This document shows, piece after piece, positions 59,111 through 64,000 of a stretch of DNA of 64,000 bases; position 1 is the first letter of the stretch; every line of letters begins with the position of its first letter. This DNA comes from Boswellia sacra (lineage: Eukaryota > Streptophyta > Magnoliopsida > Sapindales > Burseraceae). The position numbers and the translations under genes were made by a program. A model generated the notes under the pieces. The model saw only the letters and a list, made by a program, of their open reading frames with translations, did no database searches and was not told the origin of the DNA. The stretch covers positions 124,001-188,000 of the forward strand of contig SNVD02012237.1 of the NCBI GenBank assembly GCA_013180625.2, in the 5' to 3' direction.

Positions 59111-61122
59111 TGTAACGCCCCAAAACCGAAACACAAATATTGCTAATATGCTAAGAAATTACTAACAATAAATCTGTAGAACAAAAGAACTTCAATAGTG
59201 CATCTTGTTAAGAAAAGTAACAATAACAAATAATAGAAAGAGACATCTAGTTTAATATCTCTTCAATCAATACAAAGTCTAACAATTTAAAGTTCTAAAC
59301 ACAATTATAGTAACAAAGGTCTTTTTATTGCATAATTTCAAAATGAAATAAAGCTTTGAATTCAACAAGCAAGCCCAACTATTAACTTTCAAGACCACTC
59401 TGCAAAATGTTAGGGACGAGGGGTGAGCCGTCAGCTTGGTAAGTAAAATAATACACAACCATTTAATATCTTAAAACAATTATAAAAACATTATATAATT
59501 CATAGTTTAATACTTCAATTCCATAATCATATCTTAATAAAAACAGAGTCATAAGCATTTGTAACATTTAAGATCAAAGAAACTATTCAATATCATTAAA
59601 AATAAAAAAAATTCATCGACTCATGTCACATAGTGTCACCTGTAATCCCGGTGATCCGACCAAAAAATCATAGAATAATATTACCTGTAATCCCGCTGAT
59701 CCGGCCAGAAAGTCATGTGCACATTAATATACCACAGCTGAGTTCAAAATTCAGAGTTTATAATAGTATTTAGATACTATAGAAAATGAGTCAAAACATT
59801 TCAAAACCATGGCAAATAACACAATACTTAAAGTACATATTCTAATGACTTTTCCTAAATAATCATAAGGTCATCAAAATATCAAAGCTTCTAAAAAAAT
59901 GTCAGGGAAACATTTAACATATATTCCAAATTTTTGTAAAAATAATTTGTTAAAAATTCCTTTCACTAAAACGATTTTTAACATAAAAACGATTTTTGAG
60001 AATCAATTTAAAAGCTTTGCTAAAACTTTAATTCCATAATTTATATTCTAAACCAGAAAATAATTCATATAATATCACATAAAAATATTTTCTAGCATAT
60101 CAAGTTATTCATTAAGAACACGTTACACTTTAATCACAGTATATATATGATGTTACTTACCTTGATCAATCCAAAAAGAGAAATATCCTAGCTCTTACTC
60201 GTCCAATGATTGTCCTAAGACATAACCAGAAAATATTCTGATAAATTCATAAACTCAATACCTAAAATGTACCACAAAATTCCCTTAAAAATTCCTAAAC
60301 AAACAATTCTGTCTAAGTCTCATTCCCTGAATAGAGGTGATTCCAAAATTTTTAGAAATTTATATCTTAATCTGATTAATTTAGGATTTTGCAGAAGCAA
60401 ACTAGACACATAGATTATTCAAATAAAAATTTTTCAAAGCAATTTACAACCAGAAACTATTTTTTAAAGATTTTCGTTTTCTGCCAGTAAACTCTGTCCA
60501 GAATTTCTAGATTAAGACATTTCAAATTCAAAATTTCATAACAATTATTTTACATGTTTATAAATCCTACAAATTTACAGAAACATATATATCATCTTGC
60601 AAAGGCAGCATATAAAATTTGAAAAAAATTTGACCCCTCTATCGTATGAAAAAAAATTATGAAATTCGTAACATCAAAAATCCATAGTATTTTTCAGGAT
60701 TTCAATAAGAAGTTTAAAAATTCGTAATAAATTAAAATGTTGATTTTTTTGATAAAATAAAATTCTAGGTAACAATAATTCCTAGTAAATAATCATTATA
60801 ACAAATTAAGGAGAACACGATCTTATCTTGAAATTCTCTGAGTTTCAAAGCCTCCACCTAACTTTCATGTTTAAAACCCTAATAATTATGTTTATATATG
60901 CTAGATGAGATGAATATATTTCAAAAAAGATAAAGCTTAACCACTATTTATCTCTTCCAATTTAAGTCTAATTAAACTCTTTTTTTATTTATTATTATTA
61001 TCCATGACTAACTCCTATAATGACTTATATAACCCTATAATTAATAAAATTGGATCACTAATAAAATACTCATTTAACTCTACATATGTTTAAAAAAATA
61101 AAATAAAATTGCGGATGTTACA
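59111..61122 (-). mobile_element. Solo LTR, 2012 bp, with perfect 5-base target duplication
   Basis: Starts tgtaacgccccaaaac and ends gcggatgttaca, with tgtaac/gttaca inverted ends. It is flanked by ttttg at 59106-59110 and 61123-61127. Units A (about 23878-23890) and B (about 40695-40710) show the uninterrupted site. There is no internal coding region or second LTR, so it is a recombined solo LTR. Its ends resemble the 5226-8466 element in reverse, which suggests minus orientation. Confidence 0.88.
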
Positions 61123-61799
61123 TTTTGCTGTTGTATATTTGTAATATTAAGTAGACCATTTAAGTTAGATGCTAATTTGATATTTGTATTCTTATTATAT
61201 TATATATTTATAATTTAATAATAAATTTCTCACTTCCATGTAAGACGTTGAACTATGTTAAAATTATCTCCAGTTTTTGTAATGTGTGAATGTTGTTTTA
61301 GTTGTTATTAATACCGACGGTATATATTTTTGTGCATCTCCTATATCAATGTGTGATGGAACTGAACGTAGCCCCCAAGTCTTGTCCACTATAAACATCC
61401 TAAAATTTCCAAGCATATATGTGGGGTACTCAAAACGAAAAAGCAACTAAGATAGCCACCGTAACGCAAGACAAGAAACGGGTCACATAAAGCTAACCAA
61501 TCATTCTTTTCGCGATCATATTTAATGACGGAACCACCCATCACATGAATATCAAAAGGAGTATGTGCCAGACAGAGGAATCTTTGTACATAAAATTAAG
61601 AGATTATTTTAATTGAACTTGTCAAGATAAATTTGACGCGTTTGAGTGTGTGAAGCAGGTGTTGCCGGAGTGGATGTGAAGTGAAGCTGAACAAGGATTA
61701 GGTGATAAGTCGGTTGTGAGCCCACATATGCTTTTGGCTATGATTTGTCACATTCAATGTACATTATAATAATGGAGATCCTATGTTTACATATATGGG

Positions 61800-62564
61800 G
61801 CTTAGCAAGAACAGATTTGAACTAAAAGTTTTAAGTATTTGGCGGTGATATTGTTTTTAATTTAAATCTGACTATATCTAAATTAAATTAAAATATAAAT
61901 AAGATTGAATATAAATTTTAAATAGTATATATTTTTAATATTTAAATTAAAATATTTGAAAATTTATGATTTTGCACATATATCTCTATTTATATATACT
62001 ATTGTAATTTTAATTTAAATAGAAAAATATTTGTATAACAAAATATATTATAAATTTAATTCATTTAAATATGTATAATTAGATAAAGAAATTATTTTTT
62101 CTAAAAGAATTTGATATAAAAATAAACTAAATGATCAGAAAATAATTTTAAAAAAATATAGTAAATTATAATATAAAATTAGAAATAAATGATAAAGTTT
62201 TCAAATTAAAATATTAGGCTATGTACAAATTAATTATAAATGAATTTTATAAGTATATTTAAGATAATTAGAAAGGTAATAAATAATTCAGACACTTACA
62301 TTCAGATAAAAACTTAAATTTTTATTTTTTTCTCATTCAGATAAAAATGTCTTAGATTAAGTCTTATATAAAAAAAAACCATAAAAAGATTTTAAGTATG
62401 AGAATATTTAAATTTTGACTTCAAACCAAAAAAACAATCAACCCCTTACAATCTTTCAACTAATTAATTTAAGCACATATATTTTCTATGACAATACTTG
62501 TGCATGTGAATATTAGAAAAAAAAAATCAATTAATCTTAACTCCTCATCGTTTTTCAACTCCTA
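61800..62564. other. AT-rich spacer upstream of gene C
   Basis: Counterpart of 24780-25559 and 41660-42339. Nothing coding. Confidence 0.6.
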
Positions 62565-62824
62565 CAAATAAATTAATTGATTGGATAATTACTAAAGATC
62601 AAGATGAATCAGTACAGTAATGTGAAAATTAAGAACCCTGCCTTTAGGAGCTAGCTAGCTGAAACACATTATTGGTAAGAAATGGCTCTTTACGAGATTC
62701 CAAACAAAAATTAAGATACATGTTGAGATGACCCAACACTCCCAAAATCAACAGCAATCGACAAACTTTAATTGATCATCATCATCAAGCAAACAAGAAA
62801 ACAGGGCATGCACAACTACTATCA
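62565..62824 (+). promoter_or_regulatory. Conserved proximal promoter and leader of gene C
   Basis: Third copy of the conserved block, with gagctagctagctga (about 62647-62661) and the gatcatcatcatcaa leader before the ATG. Confidence 0.55.
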
Positions 62825-64000
62825 ATGGCTAGCGAAAGCAGAAATCGAATCCCCTTGAGCTTTACTTTCTTCATACTCTTGATGGGGTGGTCATCTTATT
62901 CCGGGACGTTAGACAAACTATTACAAGGTCAAGAGCTCAAAGATGGGGATGAGCTGGTCTCAGCTTTAGGGACCTTCAGGTTAGGATTCTTCAGCCCTCT
63001 CGCCTCGACAAATCGTTACGTAGGAATCTGGTACTTTTTGCCTACAGATTCTCAAGATGTTTACTATCACTTGGCTGATGGTTACTACCAAAAGGACAAG
63101 CCTGTGTGGGTTGCCAACCGGGACGACCCAATCTCAAATAAATCAGGAAAGCTTATAATAAATAGCGATGGCAATTTGATAATCGTACGTGATGGTGGAC
63201 AACCAATTCCAATAAGTTCACTAGTCCAGAGAAGGAGAAATACAATTGCTACTCTACTGCAATCTGGCAATCTTGTCCTACAAGAAATGAATTCAAAGCG
63301 GATTCTATGGCAAAGCTTTGATCGTCCGACTGATACACTTCTTCCGGAGATGAAACTAGGAATCAACTTGCGAACGGGGAAGGAATGGTTTATCCAGTCG
63401 TGGACTGATATTGACTCTCCTGCAAAAGGCGAATTTACTCTTCGCGTAGACCCAAATGACAGAAAGAGTCTGATCAGCTACAAGCAAGAGGACGAGTACT
63501 GGAATAGTGGGCTCTGGCTAAATGATAAGCAAAAGTTCAACTGCTCTGCAGATTCATGGGCTCTTAACCGGTACTACAACTTTAGCTACACTTCAAATAA
63601 ACAAGAAAAGTACTTCAACTATTCTGTAAGCGGAGATTCATTTCCAGTATTGAGAATCAATTTGGATGGAGCAGTCACAAACGGCAAAGGACTGTTTATT
63701 TCTTGTACGAAGTATGGAGGATGTTGGGAAGTTCATAACCAGGTGCAGGCAGCTCTCTGTAGGAGTCGTTCGCCTGACAATTACTCTGAACATTGGCTCG
63801 CCAGACGAGGGTTCATGTCAGAGGAGGGATACGAGTTCAACCAAAGTGACAACATGAACTATTCTGACTGTCAAGCCCAATGCATCAAGAATTGTTCTTG
63901 TGTTGCGTTTGCTCCAACCGCAAGTAACTTTACTGGCTGCGAGATTTGGAGCAATGGAACTAATTATATAGAGAGGTTTAAACCAAATGCACGTTTCTTA
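62825..64000 (+). CDS. S-RLK gene C: G-type lectin receptor-like kinase, 5' part only
   Basis: The ATG at 62825 opens a frame that reads without interruption to the window edge (392 codons). It covers the signal peptide ([11 protein letters not shown]), the bulb-lectin domain ([20 protein letters not shown]) and the PAN domain ([15 protein letters not shown]). It is closer to gene A in some segments ([10 protein letters not shown]) and to gene B in others (the SSYS signal-peptide region, and [10 protein letters not shown] with the two-residue gap), so conversion among copies is likely. One conserved residue differs: LLPEMKLG in place of LLPGMKLG. Exon 1 should end about 28 bases beyond the window. 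The membrane and kinase exons are not visible. Confidence 0.85.
   Translation, partial: MASESRNRIPLSFTFFILLMGWSSYSGTLDKLLQGQELKDGDELVSALGTFRLGFFSPLASTNRYVGIWYFLPTDSQDVYYHLADGYYQKDKPVWVANRDDPISNKSGKLIINSDGNLIIVRDGGQPIPISSLVQRRRNTIATLLQSGNLVLQEMNSKRILWQSFDRPTDTLLPEMKLGINLRTGKEWFIQSWTDIDSPAKGEFTLRVDPNDRKSLISYKQEDEYWNSGLWLNDKQKFNCSADSWALNRYYNFSYTSNKQEKYFNYSVSGDSFPVLRINLDGAVTNGKGLFISCTKYGGCWEVHNQVQAALCRSRSPDNYSEHWLARRGFMSEEGYEFNQSDNMNYSDCQAQCIKNCSCVAFAPTASNFTGCEIWSNGTNYIERFKPNARFL

Larger units (their letters stand above)
58390..64000 (+). repeat. Segmental duplication unit C (runs off the window)
   Basis: Matches units A and B from the left edge through the first exon of the receptor gene. It is interrupted by a solo LTR at 59111-61122. 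Confidence 0.85.

Overview
This window is nuclear DNA of a flowering plant, almost certainly a eudicot. Genes are split by AT-rich introns with GT..AG borders, intergenic DNA is AT-rich, and every recognisable host gene is a G-type (bulb-)lectin S-domain receptor-like kinase (S-RLK) of the CES101/At1g67520-like kind. The rest is transposons, mostly broken. The species cannot be fixed from the sequence; a woody rosid would fit. No bacterial operon, CRISPR array, tRNA gene or rRNA gene was seen.

Layout. 1-470: LTR-like remnant. 878-5025: S-RLK 1, complete in exon structure but with two frameshifts. 5226-8466: LTR-like element rich in tandem repeats. 11814-14671: S-RLK 2, a clear pseudogene. 14903-19032: gutted Ty1/copia element on the minus strand. 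20120-20880: orphan copy of the S-RLK 2 upstream flank. 21996-22797: remnant of a TTF-zinc-finger/hAT transposase gene. From about 23436 a long unit is repeated three times: A (23436-39060), B (39991-57080) and C (58390 to the edge). Each unit holds a decayed kinase 3' exon, an AT-rich spacer, a conserved proximal promoter and an S-RLK gene. Units A and B also carry an inverted S-RLK exon fragment and a long 3' tail.

Gene A (25825-29989) has every exon and all kinase motifs, with one TGA inside an optional-looking exon. Gene B (42609-51406) has a perfect ectodomain exon, but a 6 kb LTR retrotransposon sits inside its first transmembrane exon and the whole kinase domain is deleted. Gene C (from 62825) is open to the window edge. 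The units differ by insertions whose empty sites can be read in sister copies: a 152 bp Mutator-type MITE in B, a 2.0 kb solo LTR in C, and the 6 kb Tat-like element in B (itself hit by a second gypsy element). An 825 bp hAT-type element lies between A and B.

The most interesting host signal is that these receptors carry two consecutive exons, each a multiple of 3 nt with the same phase and each encoding one membrane helix. Splicing could therefore choose between one-pass and two-pass receptors. In addition, exon 1 is followed directly by an in-frame stop in the intron, so an unspliced transcript would encode a soluble ectodomain.
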